Shown here: one piece after another, positions 44,055 to 52,873 of the stretch
Layout of the letters: every line of letters starts with the position of its first letter
Numbering within the stretch: position 1 is the stretch's first letter
From: Formosa sp. Hel1_31_208
GTDB taxonomy: Bacteria > Bacteroidota > Bacteroidia > Flavobacteriales > Flavobacteriaceae
Length of the DNA stretch: 64,000 nucleotides
Assembly (NCBI RefSeq): GCF_900104785.1
Contig: NZ_LT629733.1
Location: 776,501-840,500, forward strand
Reading direction: 5' to 3'
Program-made: the position numbers and the translations under genes
The notes under the pieces: generated by a model
Seen by the model: the letters and a program-made list of their open reading frames with translations, nothing else
The model's database searches: none
What the model was told of the DNA's origin: nothing

Positions 44055-45197
44055 ATGAATAAAATTATATTAGTTCTCATTTGTTGTCTTTTTTCAAAAT
44101 TAGCGATATCTCAAGTTATTTATGAAACCATTGAGTCTTCCAAGCTTGGAGATTCTAGAGAAATTAAGATTCAGTTACCAAGAAATTATAATCCAGATGG
44201 TGACATCCTATATCCGTTGATTGTGGTATTAGATGGTGATTATTTGTTCGAACCCGTAATAGGAAATACAGATTATCATTCCTATTGGGGAGATATGCCA
44301 AAGTCTATAGTAGTAGGGATTAATCAAGCTTCAACGAGAGAGGCAGATTTATACTATAGTGAGACTACCTTTTTTCCTGAGGAAGATAGTGCCCGTTTTT
44401 TTGAATTTATTGGAATGGAACTTATTCCGCATATAAATAACAACTATTTAACGTCGGATTTTAGAATTGCGGTTGGTCATGATCAAAGCGCAAACTTTAT
44501 AAATTATTACTTATTTAAAGACAAACCACTATTTAGAGGGTATGTTGCTTTCAGTCCAGACTTATCACCTGAAATGGCAAGTCGTTTGCAAGAAAAATTA
44601 TCTTCGACTGATGAAGACACATTTTATTATTTGGCTACTGCAGATAATGATGTTAACTCTCTTAGGCAAGATATTATGGCATTTAATGGGTTGTTAGGTG
44701 CTATAGATAACCCTAAGTTGCACTATAGATTTGATGATTTTACAGATGCTGATCATTATTCGCTGGTAGGTTTAGGGATACCCAAAGCAATTAATGAGAT
44801 ATTCGGATTGTTCAAACCCATCAATAAAAAAGAATATAAAGAAAAAATGCTCACTTTCGAAGAAGGACCCTTTGCATATCTCGTAAAGAAATATCAAGAT
44901 ATTGAATTCTTTTATGGGTTCGAAAAAAAGATTGTAGAAAATGATATTAGAGCAGTTGCAGCAGCAGCAAAGAAACTAGATGATATTGAATCCTTAAAGA
45001 ATCTGTCTAAGCTTGTTAAAAAAGAATACCCTAACTCTATGATTAGTGCTTATTATTCCGGAATGTACTTTGAAATTGAAGGCAATATGAAACGCGCTTT
45101 ATTGCAATACCAATCTGGGTTGTTACTAGAAGAATCGGAGTTTATAACAAAAGATATGATTCTAGACAAAATATACGATATTCAAGATCAAAATTAA
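44055..45197 (+). CDS. Exported esterase-fold protein without nucleophile (copy 1)
   Basis: A 380-residue exported protein: signal peptide to about residue 20 (LAISQ), esterase-like domain (about 30-270), then a helical C-terminal part with a TPR-like feel (YSGMYFEIEGNMKRALLQYQSGL). The alpha/beta fold of the COG2819/PF00756 esterases is clear from LIVVLDGDYLFEP. The nucleophile elbow, usually GHSxGG, reads GHDQSAN at residues 141-147, so the Ser is Asp. The histidine region (DADHYSLVG) is kept. The protein is probably not a hydrolase and may bind a ligand instead. The next gene is a paralog, so the pair arose by duplication. Confidence 0.75.
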   Translation: MNKIILVLICCLFSKLAISQVIYETIESSKLGDSREIKIQLPRNYNPDGDILYPLIVVLDGDYLFEPVIGNTDYHSYWGDMPKSIVVGINQASTREADLYYSETTFFPEEDSARFFEFIGMELIPHINNNYLTSDFRIAVGHDQSANFINYYLFKDKPLFRGYVAFSPDLSPEMASRLQEKLSSTDEDTFYYLATADNDVNSLRQDIMAFNGLLGAIDNPKLHYRFDDFTDADHYSLVGLGIPKAINEIFGLFKPINKKEYKEKMLTFEEGPFAYLVKKYQDIEFFYGFEKKIVENDIRAVAAAAKKLDDIESLKNLSKLVKKEYPNSMISAYYSGMYFEIEGNMKRALLQYQSGLLLEESEFITKDMILDKIYDIQDQN

Positions 45198-45236
45198 CTA
45201 TTTCATGCATTTCATCGAATAAATTGGTAGTTTAGC

Positions 45237-45244
45237 TAAATTTG
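45237..45244 (+). promoter_or_regulatory. -7 box of the second pseudo-esterase gene
   Basis: TAAATTTG matches TAnnTTTG. The ATGs at 45268 and 45283 follow by 23 and 38 bases. The upstream TTG at 45224-45226 is too close to be the partner box. Confidence 0.45.
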
Positions 45245-45282
45245 GATATATTTACTGTCCCAATAAGATGAACCTACTTAAG

Positions 45283-46476
45283 ATGAAAAACAGCCTACTA
45301 TTAATCATCTCCATGTTGCTTTGTGCTCAAATTTCTGCTCAAGTAACTTATGAGAAATTTGAATCACGGAAACTCAATTCTACCAGGCAATTAAAAATAA
45401 AGCTTCCTGATAATTACGATCCCGAATCTGAATTAAAACATCCAGTTATCATTGTTTTTGATGGCGAATATTTGTTTGAACCCGTTGGTGGTCAGGTGAG
45501 TTTTCAGACTTATTTTGATGAAATGCCAGAGTCAATTATCGTTGGTGTAATACATGGTAAGGAACGCTTTTATGATAGTTATTTTGATGAGGTTTCTGGA
45601 TTGCCAGTAGAGTCCGGTCAACGCTTTTATAATTTTATAGCACAAGAATTAATACCTTATTTAGATGCTAATTATAACACGAGCAAGTTTAAAGTGGCTG
45701 TAGGTCACAATGTAATGGGCAATTTTATTAATGCGTTTCTATTTCATGAGACGCCTGTTTTTCAAGCTTATATCAATTTGAGTCCAGATTTTAAAGGAGC
45801 CATGAGTCAGAATGTTGTCACAAGGCTAGAGTGGTTGGACAAGGATATTTTCTATTATATGGCAACCTCAGATAAAGATATTAAACCTATTAGACAGACC
45901 ATTAGAACTACAAATACATCTATTAACGCCATTGACAATCAACACTTGACATATTATTATGACGAATTAAAAGGAGATTCTCATTATCAGTTGGTTACGG
46001 GAGCTTTATCTAAAGCCATGGACAGAATATTTGAATTGTATAAACCACTTGATGAGAAAGAATTGAAAGAGAAGGTGTTACCATACGAAGGAACTCTTGA
46101 TGATTATATTGTTGATAGATACGAACGTATTGATGAGCTTTTTGGAATTTTCAAACCGATCTCAGAAAAAGAACTCGAACAGTTAATTACTGTCGCTGAA
46201 AAGCGTGAAGACTTAGAATCGGTTTATAAAATCGGAAAGTTAGCCGATAAACTCAATCCAAATTCTTCCTTTGGCACCTATTATATGGCGCTTTATGCTG
46301 AAAAATTAGGAAAGACTAAAAGAGCCGTAAAACTTTATGAATCTGCGCTTGGCCTAGAAGATATGGCACATATAGATAGAGAATTTATCATGTCTCATTT
46401 AGATGGATTAAAAGTCGCTGAAGAGGATACAGAAACAGAAATAAAAGAAGATGAAGATGAAAACGAAGAAAACTAA
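45283..46476 (+). CDS. Exported esterase-fold protein without nucleophile (copy 2)
   Basis: About 397 residues, a paralog of the gene before it with the same signal peptide and domain plan. The elbow that should read GHSxGG is GHNVMGN (residues 141-147 from this start), so the Ser is Asn. The region of the catalytic His is SHYQLVTGA. The C-terminal helical part again resembles TPR (TYYMALYAEKLGKTKRAVKLYESALGL), and the end is very acidic (TETEIKEDEDENEEN). An ATG at 45268 is an equal alternative start; I chose 45283 because the signal peptide begins there. Since both copies lost the nucleophile, loss is likely old and the fold may be used for binding. Its true role is unknown. Confidence 0.72.
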   Translation: MKNSLLLIISMLLCAQISAQVTYEKFESRKLNSTRQLKIKLPDNYDPESELKHPVIIVFDGEYLFEPVGGQVSFQTYFDEMPESIIVGVIHGKERFYDSYFDEVSGLPVESGQRFYNFIAQELIPYLDANYNTSKFKVAVGHNVMGNFINAFLFHETPVFQAYINLSPDFKGAMSQNVVTRLEWLDKDIFYYMATSDKDIKPIRQTIRTTNTSINAIDNQHLTYYYDELKGDSHYQLVTGALSKAMDRIFELYKPLDEKELKEKVLPYEGTLDDYIVDRYERIDELFGIFKPISEKELEQLITVAEKREDLESVYKIGKLADKLNPNSSFGTYYMALYAEKLGKTKRAVKLYESALGLEDMAHIDREFIMSHLDGLKVAEEDTETEIKEDEDENEEN

Positions 46477-46649
46477 AATAAGTATCTATTCAACCGACTA
46501 TTTTTTTGAGTGGTTGTTTCGTAAAATAAAACGTATTTTATTTTCGATTTCCCACTCCAAATTAGCCACAATAAAAATATTGTCTTTGATAGGCTGGTTT
46601 AAAGATATCAACTAAAAATATCTTAATTTAGCGATGCTAAAAATGTGTC

Positions 46650-48008
46650 ATGGCTAAATTAAAAACAACTTTCTTTTGTCAAAATTGCGGATCGCAATAT
46701 GCTAAATGGCAAGGACAATGCACGTCTTGTAAAGAATGGAATACGATTACCGAAGAAGTCATTCAGAAGCCTGAAAAAAGCGACTGGAAAACTCCCTCTA
46801 ACGCTTCTAAAAGAGTGTCCAAACCTCTTAAAATAAATGAGATTGACACCTCTCAAGAAGCACGCCTTAACACATTAGATGCTGAATTTAACCGCGTGCT
46901 TGGTGGTGGTTTGGTTCCTGGTTCTTTAACATTATTAGGCGGTGAACCAGGAATTGGTAAAAGCACGCTTTTACTCCAAATATCTTTAAAATTACCTTAT
47001 AAAACCTTGTACGTCTCAGGAGAGGAAAGTCAGAAGCAAATAAAAATGCGTGCCGAACGTATCAATTCAAGTTCGAATCATTGTTATATTCTTACTGAAA
47101 CGAAAACTCAAAATATCTTTAAACAGATTGATAGTTTGGCTCCAGACATTGTGGTTATCGATTCCATTCAGACCTTACACAGTGATTATCTAGAATCGTC
47201 TGCAGGTAGCATATCTCAAATTAAAGAATGTACGACAGAACTTATAAAGTTTGCTAAAGAAACTTCAACTCCTGTAGTTTTAATTGGCCATATTACGAAA
47301 GATGGAAATATTGCCGGCCCAAAGATCTTAGAACATATGGTAGATACAGTACTTCAATTTGAAGGTGATCGAAACCATGTTTTTAGAATTCTTAGAGCAA
47401 ATAAAAATAGATTTGGCTCTACTAATGAATTGGGGATTTATGAAATGCAAGGCTCAGGATTGAGAGAAGTAACTAATCCTTCGGAAATATTAATCTCTCA
47501 AAAAGATGAAGAACTTTCTGGGAATGCTATCGCGGCAACCTTGGAAGGCATGAGGCCTTTAATGATTGAAGTACAGGCGTTGGTCAGCACAGCAGTTTAT
47601 GGAACACCACAGCGAAGTGCAACAGGGTTTAACGCGAAGCGATTAAATATGCTTTTAGCAGTTTTAGAAAAACGTGCCGGATTTAGACTTGGTGCTAAAG
47701 ATGTGTTTTTAAACATTACTGGCGGAATTACTGTTGACGATCCAGCTATTGATTTGGCAGTAGTTGCAGCTATTTTGTCATCAAATGAAGACGCAGCACT
47801 ACCAAAAGATATGTGTTTTGCTGCTGAAGTAGGCCTATCTGGCGAAATTAGACCTGTTCAGCGTGTAGAACAACGAATCTTAGAAGCTGAAAAACTTGGT
47901 TTTTCCACAATTATTGTTTCAAAATATAATAAAATAGGCTTACAGAATACAGCCATAAATATTCAATTGATTTCTAAAATTGAAGATTTGGTGGGTATTA
48001 TTGTCTGA
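46650..48008 (+). CDS. radA: DNA repair protein RadA (Sms)
   Basis: A 452-residue cytosolic RecA-like ATPase that processes recombination intermediates. An N-terminal four-cysteine zinc site uses C10, C13, C24 and C27. Walker A is GEPGIGKST at 98-106. The RadA-specific KNRFG motif (ANKNRFGSTNE) is near residue 252. The C-terminal Lon-protease-like domain (about 295-452, MRPLMIEVQALV...LSGEIRPVQRVEQR) is complete. No operon partner is close: 173 bases lie before it and about 305 after it. Confidence 0.95.
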   Translation: MAKLKTTFFCQNCGSQYAKWQGQCTSCKEWNTITEEVIQKPEKSDWKTPSNASKRVSKPLKINEIDTSQEARLNTLDAEFNRVLGGGLVPGSLTLLGGEPGIGKSTLLLQISLKLPYKTLYVSGEESQKQIKMRAERINSSSNHCYILTETKTQNIFKQIDSLAPDIVVIDSIQTLHSDYLESSAGSISQIKECTTELIKFAKETSTPVVLIGHITKDGNIAGPKILEHMVDTVLQFEGDRNHVFRILRANKNRFGSTNELGIYEMQGSGLREVTNPSEILISQKDEELSGNAIAATLEGMRPLMIEVQALVSTAVYGTPQRSATGFNAKRLNMLLAVLEKRAGFRLGAKDVFLNITGGITVDDPAIDLAVVAAILSSNEDAALPKDMCFAAEVGLSGEIRPVQRVEQRILEAEKLGFSTIIVSKYNKIGLQNTAINIQLISKIEDLVGIIV

Positions 48009-48313
48009 TTTTGTTGCATACTTATGCATATCACCCTTTTTTAAAGAAATTCGCAGAAATTATATGTCATTATTAGAAGAAATCAAGACCACCACTTGTA
48101 TTAAGTTTTGATATTTGAATCGATGGTATACTATTACGACGACTATTGTACTGGCCTTGATTGATTGAAAACTATAACTAGAATTTGTAGGAATTCTTGT
48201 CAATTACTTAGATCAACAGCAAATCATTCGGTAATACACCAATTTTAATACAACCACTGCAACATTTTTGACAAAATTCCTTAATTTCGCGACTCGACTA
48301 GAATAATGATATC
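48009..48313. other. 305-base intergenic stretch between radA and ileS
   Basis: No gene is visible. It holds a small inverted repeat (GCATA-CT-TATGC, 48016-48027), too short and without a T-tract at the right distance to be a terminator, and a TAATTTCG at 48282-48289, a poor relative of the -7 box, with TTTTTG at 48265-48270 only 11 bases before it. It probably contains the ileS promoter and leader. I see no tRNA and no T-box. Confidence 0.4.
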
Positions 48314-51300
48314 ATGAGCGCTAAATTTCCTGAATATAAAGGACTTGACTTACCAAAAGTTGCAGAAGAGATTCTCGGTTTTTGGCAAGAAAACGACATC
48401 TTTGACAAAAGTATCACTACCAGAGAAGGTCATGAGCCTTTTGTCTTTTTTGAAGGACCACCTTCAGCCAACGGACTACCTGGCGTTCACCATGTTTTAG
48501 CACGTGCTATTAAAGATATTTTTCCGCGTTATAAAACCATGAAAGGCTATCAGGTCAAGCGCAAAGCTGGATGGGATACACATGGTTTACCTATTGAATT
48601 AGGTGTTGAGAAAGAATTAGGGATAACCAAAGAAGATATTGGCAAAACCATATCTGTTGAAGATTACAATGCTGCGTGCCGTAAGGCAGTTATGCGATAT
48701 ACTGATGTTTGGAATGACTTGACACAAAAGATGGGATATTGGGTAAATATGGATGATCCATACATTACCTACGATCCTAAATACATGGAAAGTGTGTGGT
48801 GGTTGCTGAAAGAAATTTACAGTAAAAACTTATTATATAAAGGGTATACTATTCAGCCGTATTCACCAAAAGCGGGAACAGGATTAAGTTCACACGAGTT
48901 GAATCAACCCGGAACGTATCAAGACGTAACAGATACAACAGTTGTCGCACAGTTTAAAGCAAATGAAGAATCCTTGCCAGGCTTTCTTCAGGATGAAGGT
49001 GATATCTTTTTCTTGGCTTGGACAACAACACCTTGGACCTTACCAAGTAATACCGCTTTAACAGTTGGTCCTAAGATTGAATATGTGTTAGTTGAGACTT
49101 ATAACCAATATACATTCCAACCAATGAATGTGATATTAGCTAAGAAATTAGTGAATTATCAATTCTCTGGAAAATTTGATCGTGTTGAAGACAAATCAGA
49201 ATTATTAGCCTATAAATCTGGGGATAAAAAAATCCCGTATTACGTTGTCAAGGAATTTGTAGGAGCGGATTTAGTAGGAATTACATATGAGCAACTATTG
49301 CCATATGTCTTGCCATATGAGAATTCACAAAATGCCTTTAGAGTGATTTCTGGTGATTTTGTTACCACCGAAGACGGCACAGGAATCGTACATACAGCGC
49401 CAACTTTTGGAGCTGATGATGCGTTAGTAGCAAAACAAGCTACACCTGAAATCCCACCTTTATTAGTGAAAGATGAAAATGATAATCTTGTGCCTCTTGT
49501 AGATTTACAAGGTCGTTTTAGGCCTGAGGTAGGTGAGTTTGGAGGAAAATATGTAAAGAATGAATATTATACAGAAAGTGAAGCGCCAGAGCGTTCAGTT
49601 GATGTAGAAATTGCAATCAAATTAAAAGAAGAGAATAAAGCCTTTAAGGTTGAAAAATATAAGCATAGTTATCCTAATTGCTGGCGAACAGATAAGCCAA
49701 TTTTATATTATCCCTTGGATTCATGGTTTATAAAGGTGACAGACGTAAAAGACCGCATGGTCGCCTTAAATAACACCATTAACTGGAAACCAAAATCAAC
49801 AGGAACTGGTCGTTTTGGCAACTGGTTAGCAAATGCGAATGACTGGAATTTATCGCGTTCTCGGTATTGGGGAATTCCATTACCAATCTGGAGAAGTGAG
49901 GATGGTAAAGAAGAAATATGTATTGGTTCTGTAGCAGAATTAAAGTCAGAAATGGCGAAAGCGGTTCAAGCAGGTGTGCTATCAAAAGATATATTTGAAG
50001 ATTTTGAAGTTGGAAACTTTTCCGAAGAGAATTATTCAAAAATAGATTTGCATAAAAATATCGTTGATGAGATTGTTTTGGTTTCTGATAGTGGTCAACC
50101 TATGAAACGTGAAAGCGATTTAATTGATGTATGGTTTGATTCTGGTTCTATGCCATATGCACAATGGCATTACCCATTTGAGAATAAAGAGTTAATTGAT
50201 GAAGGAAAATCCTTTCCAGCAGATTTTATTGCTGAAGGCGTGGATCAAACTCGAGGTTGGTTTTATACCATGCATGCTATTGGTACTATGGTCTTTGATT
50301 CTGTAGCCTATAAGAACGTAGTGTCTAATGGATTGGTATTAGATAAGAACGGACAAAAAATGTCTAAGCGTTTAGGAAATGCTGTAGATCCGTTTGAAAC
50401 CTTATCCAACTATGGCGCTGATGCTACGCGTTGGTATATGATAATGAATGCTAATCCGTGGGATAATTTAAAATTTGATAGCGAAGGTATAGAAGAGGTG
50501 AAACGCAAGTTCTTCGGAACATTATACAACACCTACTCGTTCTTTACCTTATATTCAAATTTAGATCAATTCACTTATCATGAAGCCGATATTCCACTAG
50601 CGGAACGCCCTGAAATAGATCGCTGGATCTTATCTGAATTACACACTCTGATTCAGAAGGTGGATGAGTATTATGCAGATTACGAGCCAACAAAAGCGGC
50701 CAGAGCAATTTCCGATTTTACTCAAGATTATTTGAGTAATTGGTATGTAAGATTGAGCAGAAGACGCTTCTGGAAAGGCGATTACCAATCGGATAAAATT
50801 TCAGCTTACCAAACCTTGTACACCTGTATGGTGACTCTAGCTAAGCTAGGTGCACCAATAGCACCTTTCTTTATGGATCGTTTGTATACAGATTTAAATG
50901 GGGTGACTCAAAAAGAAGCATTTGAAAGTGTGCATTTAGCAAAGTTCCCAAGTTATGATGCGAGTTTTGTCGATAAAAGCTTAGAACGAAAAATGGAAAG
51001 TGCGCAAACAATTTCTTCATTGGTATTGTCGTTAAGAGCTAAAGAGAAGATAAAAGTGCGTCAACCATTGCAAAAGATTATGATTCCTATTGATTCAAAG
51101 CAACAAAAGGATGAAATCTTAGCGGTTTCAGAGTTGATAAAAACGGAAGTCAATGTCAAAGCTGTTGAGGTTTTAGAAGATGCCTCAGATATTTTGGTTA
51201 AACAAATTAAACCAAATTTTAAAGTCTTAGGGCCACGTTTTGGACCTGATATGAAAGCTGTAGCTCAAGTAGTTAACGGTTTTACTGCTCAAGACATTAA

Positions 51301-51718
51301 AAAAATCGAGCAAAACGGTGTTTTAGAGGTTGAAGTTAATGGAAAAATCATTATTTTAGAACAATCTGATGTTGAGATTACCTCAAAAGATATTGAGGGT
51401 TGGCTCGTTGCGAGCTCTGGGCCATTAACGGTAGCTCTTGATGTAACATTAACGGATGAATTAATAAAAGAAGGCATTGCAAGAGAATTAGTAAATAGAA
51501 TTCAAAACCTTAGAAAGGATTCAGGATTTGAACTTACAGATAGGATTGCAGTACAGTTCAAAAAAGACGAACAAATTATTAACGCAATAAACACAAATTT
51601 AGAGTACATAAAGACTGAAACTTTAACAGATGAGTTAGAGATTTTAGAAGAGTTAAATAGTGGTATAGATATTGCTTTTGATGATGTAAATACCAAATTG
51701 TTTATTAAAAAAATATAA
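48314..51718 (+). CDS. ileS: Isoleucyl-tRNA synthetase, type 2 with swapped HIGH motif
   Basis: A 1134-residue class I synthetase that charges tRNA-Ile. Its length and sequence resemble the eukaryote-like IleRS2 group. The first signature motif, usually H-x-G-H, reads G57-V58-H59-H60 (PPSANGLPGVHHVLAR): the first and third residues are exchanged. The second signature is KMSKR in GQKMSKRLGN, near base 50357. The CP1 editing domain and the tRNA-binding C-terminal part are present. Type 2 enzymes are less sensitive to mupirocin, and the GxHH exchange has been tied to very strong resistance. dksA-like DNA follows five bases after its stop. Confidence 0.95.
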   Translation: MSAKFPEYKGLDLPKVAEEILGFWQENDIFDKSITTREGHEPFVFFEGPPSANGLPGVHHVLARAIKDIFPRYKTMKGYQVKRKAGWDTHGLPIELGVEKELGITKEDIGKTISVEDYNAACRKAVMRYTDVWNDLTQKMGYWVNMDDPYITYDPKYMESVWWLLKEIYSKNLLYKGYTIQPYSPKAGTGLSSHELNQPGTYQDVTDTTVVAQFKANEESLPGFLQDEGDIFFLAWTTTPWTLPSNTALTVGPKIEYVLVETYNQYTFQPMNVILAKKLVNYQFSGKFDRVEDKSELLAYKSGDKKIPYYVVKEFVGADLVGITYEQLLPYVLPYENSQNAFRVISGDFVTTEDGTGIVHTAPTFGADDALVAKQATPEIPPLLVKDENDNLVPLVDLQGRFRPEVGEFGGKYVKNEYYTESEAPERSVDVEIAIKLKEENKAFKVEKYKHSYPNCWRTDKPILYYPLDSWFIKVTDVKDRMVALNNTINWKPKSTGTGRFGNWLANANDWNLSRSRYWGIPLPIWRSEDGKEEICIGSVAELKSEMAKAVQAGVLSKDIFEDFEVGNFSEENYSKIDLHKNIVDEIVLVSDSGQPMKRESDLIDVWFDSGSMPYAQWHYPFENKELIDEGKSFPADFIAEGVDQTRGWFYTMHAIGTMVFDSVAYKNVVSNGLVLDKNGQKMSKRLGNAVDPFETLSNYGADATRWYMIMNANPWDNLKFDSEGIEEVKRKFFGTLYNTYSFFTLYSNLDQFTYHEADIPLAERPEIDRWILSELHTLIQKVDEYYADYEPTKAARAISDFTQDYLSNWYVRLSRRRFWKGDYQSDKISAYQTLYTCMVTLAKLGAPIAPFFMDRLYTDLNGVTQKEAFESVHLAKFPSYDASFVDKSLERKMESAQTISSLVLSLRAKEKIKVRQPLQKIMIPIDSKQQKDEILAVSELIKTEVNVKAVEVLEDASDILVKQIKPNFKVLGPRFGPDMKAVAQVVNGFTAQDIKKIEQNGVLEVEVNGKIIILEQSDVEITSKDIEGWLVASSGPLTVALDVTLTDELIKEGIARELVNRIQNLRKDSGFELTDRIAVQFKKDEQIINAINTNLEYIKTETLTDELEILEELNSGIDIAFDDVNTKLFIKKI

Positions 51719-51722
51719 AATT

Positions 51723-52106
51723 ATGGCAGGAGATAATACTGTAAGATATTCAGACAAAGACTTAAATGAATTCAAAGCACTTATTCATCAGAAAATAGAG
51801 AAAGCACAACATGATTTGGAATTGATTAAAAGTGCTTATATGAACGATCATAATAATGGTACTGATGATACTTCACCAACATTCAAAGCGTTTGATGAGG
51901 GTAGTGCTGTTATGAGTAAAGAGTCTAATTCTCAATTAGCGATTAGACAAGAAAAATTCATTCGAGACCTTAAAAACGCCTTAATAAGAATTGAGAATAA
52001 GACTTATGGCGTTTGTCGTGTCACAGGAAAACTTATCAATAAAAAACGCTTAGAGTTAGTTCCTCATGCAACATTGAGTATTGAAGCTAAGAATATGCAA
52101 AAATAA
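51723..52106 (+). CDS. TraR/DksA-family protein without the zinc cysteines
   Basis: A 127-residue protein with a helical coiled-coil N-terminal part (about residues 10-95) and a C-terminal part of the DksA type. The conserved MNDHNNGTDDTSPTFKAF segment is the coiled-coil tip that would reach into the RNA polymerase channel. Only one cysteine of the usual four remains (C98 in YGVCRVTGKLI); the second pair is replaced, so it probably does not bind zinc. It should modulate transcription initiation. It starts five bases after ileS, so the two are coupled, and a strong terminator follows. Confidence 0.8.
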   Translation: MAGDNTVRYSDKDLNEFKALIHQKIEKAQHDLELIKSAYMNDHNNGTDDTSPTFKAFDEGSAVMSKESNSQLAIRQEKFIRDLKNALIRIENKTYGVCRVTGKLINKKRLELVPHATLSIEAKNMQK

Positions 52107-52122
52107 ACATGGATACTACATT

Positions 52123-52151
52123 AAAAAAACGTCTCAAGTAGACGTTTTTTT
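52123..52151 (+). terminator. Terminator after the ileS-dksA-like pair
   Basis: ACGTCT and AGACGT form a stem around CAAGT, with seven A before and seven T after. Confidence 0.9.
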
Positions 52152-52224
52152 ATAGCGAATAATTCCATTTCTGAATAAGCGTATGCCACACTAACTCTAT
52201 GTTTATCTCGTCTAAATATTGTTC

Positions 52225-52842
52225 ATGTCTTTAAAGAAAGCTACAATCATTATTATTCTAATTTTACTTGTTGATCAAATAAGTAAATTTTACATCAAAA
52301 CTCATTTTGCGCTCAACGATAAAGTTGAAATTTTTTCTTGGTTCCAAATCGTTTTTGTAGAAAATGAAGGGATGGCTTGGGGCACAAAATTAAGTGATTT
52401 TATTTCATTCATTTCTGATAGGACAGCAAAAGTATGCTTGACTATTTTTCGAATATTAGCCGTAATTGGTATTACTTTCTGGTTAAAGAACGCTATCTCG
52501 AGTAAAAGCTCTAGAACGCTCATATTCGCAATTGCTCTTATTTTTGCGGGTGCTTTAGGGAATATTATTGACTCTGTGTGCTATGGGATTATATTTGACT
52601 CAAGTGCTGGTCAAGTGGCAATTTTCTTGCCAGAACAAGGCTACGACACCTTTTTTCATGGTAAGGTTGTTGATATGTTACATTTTCCCTTGTGGAGTGG
52701 TGTATTGCCCAACTGGATTCCTGTTTATGGAGGCACTTATTTTACCTTTTTTGAGCCTGTTTTTAATATTGCAGATATGGCCATTAGCACTGGAATAGGA
52801 ATTTTAATTTTCTTCAATAAGCGTGCTTTTCAGACGTCCTGA
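52225..52842 (+). CDS. lspA: Lipoprotein signal peptidase (signal peptidase II)
   Basis: A 205-residue inner-membrane aspartic protease that cuts prolipoproteins before the lipidated Cys. Four membrane helices are visible. The catalytic pair is D150 in KVVDMLHF and D184 in FNIADMAIS. The protein is longer than the 160-residue E. coli enzyme because of a periplasmic insert between about residues 118 and 178, as in other Bacteroidota. The start is the ATG at 52225; a TTG six bases upstream is less likely. Lipoproteins such as those at 1319, 32746 and 39283 would be its substrates. Confidence 0.93.
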   Translation: MSLKKATIIIILILLVDQISKFYIKTHFALNDKVEIFSWFQIVFVENEGMAWGTKLSDFISFISDRTAKVCLTIFRILAVIGITFWLKNAISSKSSRTLIFAIALIFAGALGNIIDSVCYGIIFDSSAGQVAIFLPEQGYDTFFHGKVVDMLHFPLWSGVLPNWIPVYGGTYFTFFEPVFNIADMAISTGIGILIFFNKRAFQTS

Positions 52843-52873
52843 GAACAACTAAATCATTAAATGAAAACGACAT

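Noticed and set aside
46523..46544. AT-only palindrome AAAATAAAA-CGTA-TTTTATTTT after the second pseudo-esterase
   Set aside because: With no G or C in the stem it is too weak to be a terminator by eye, and chance palindromes of this kind are frequent in AT-rich DNA.
48009..48313. Small RNA or tRNA in the radA-ileS gap
   Set aside because: No cloverleaf, no strong hairpin with T-tract and no good promoter pair was found.
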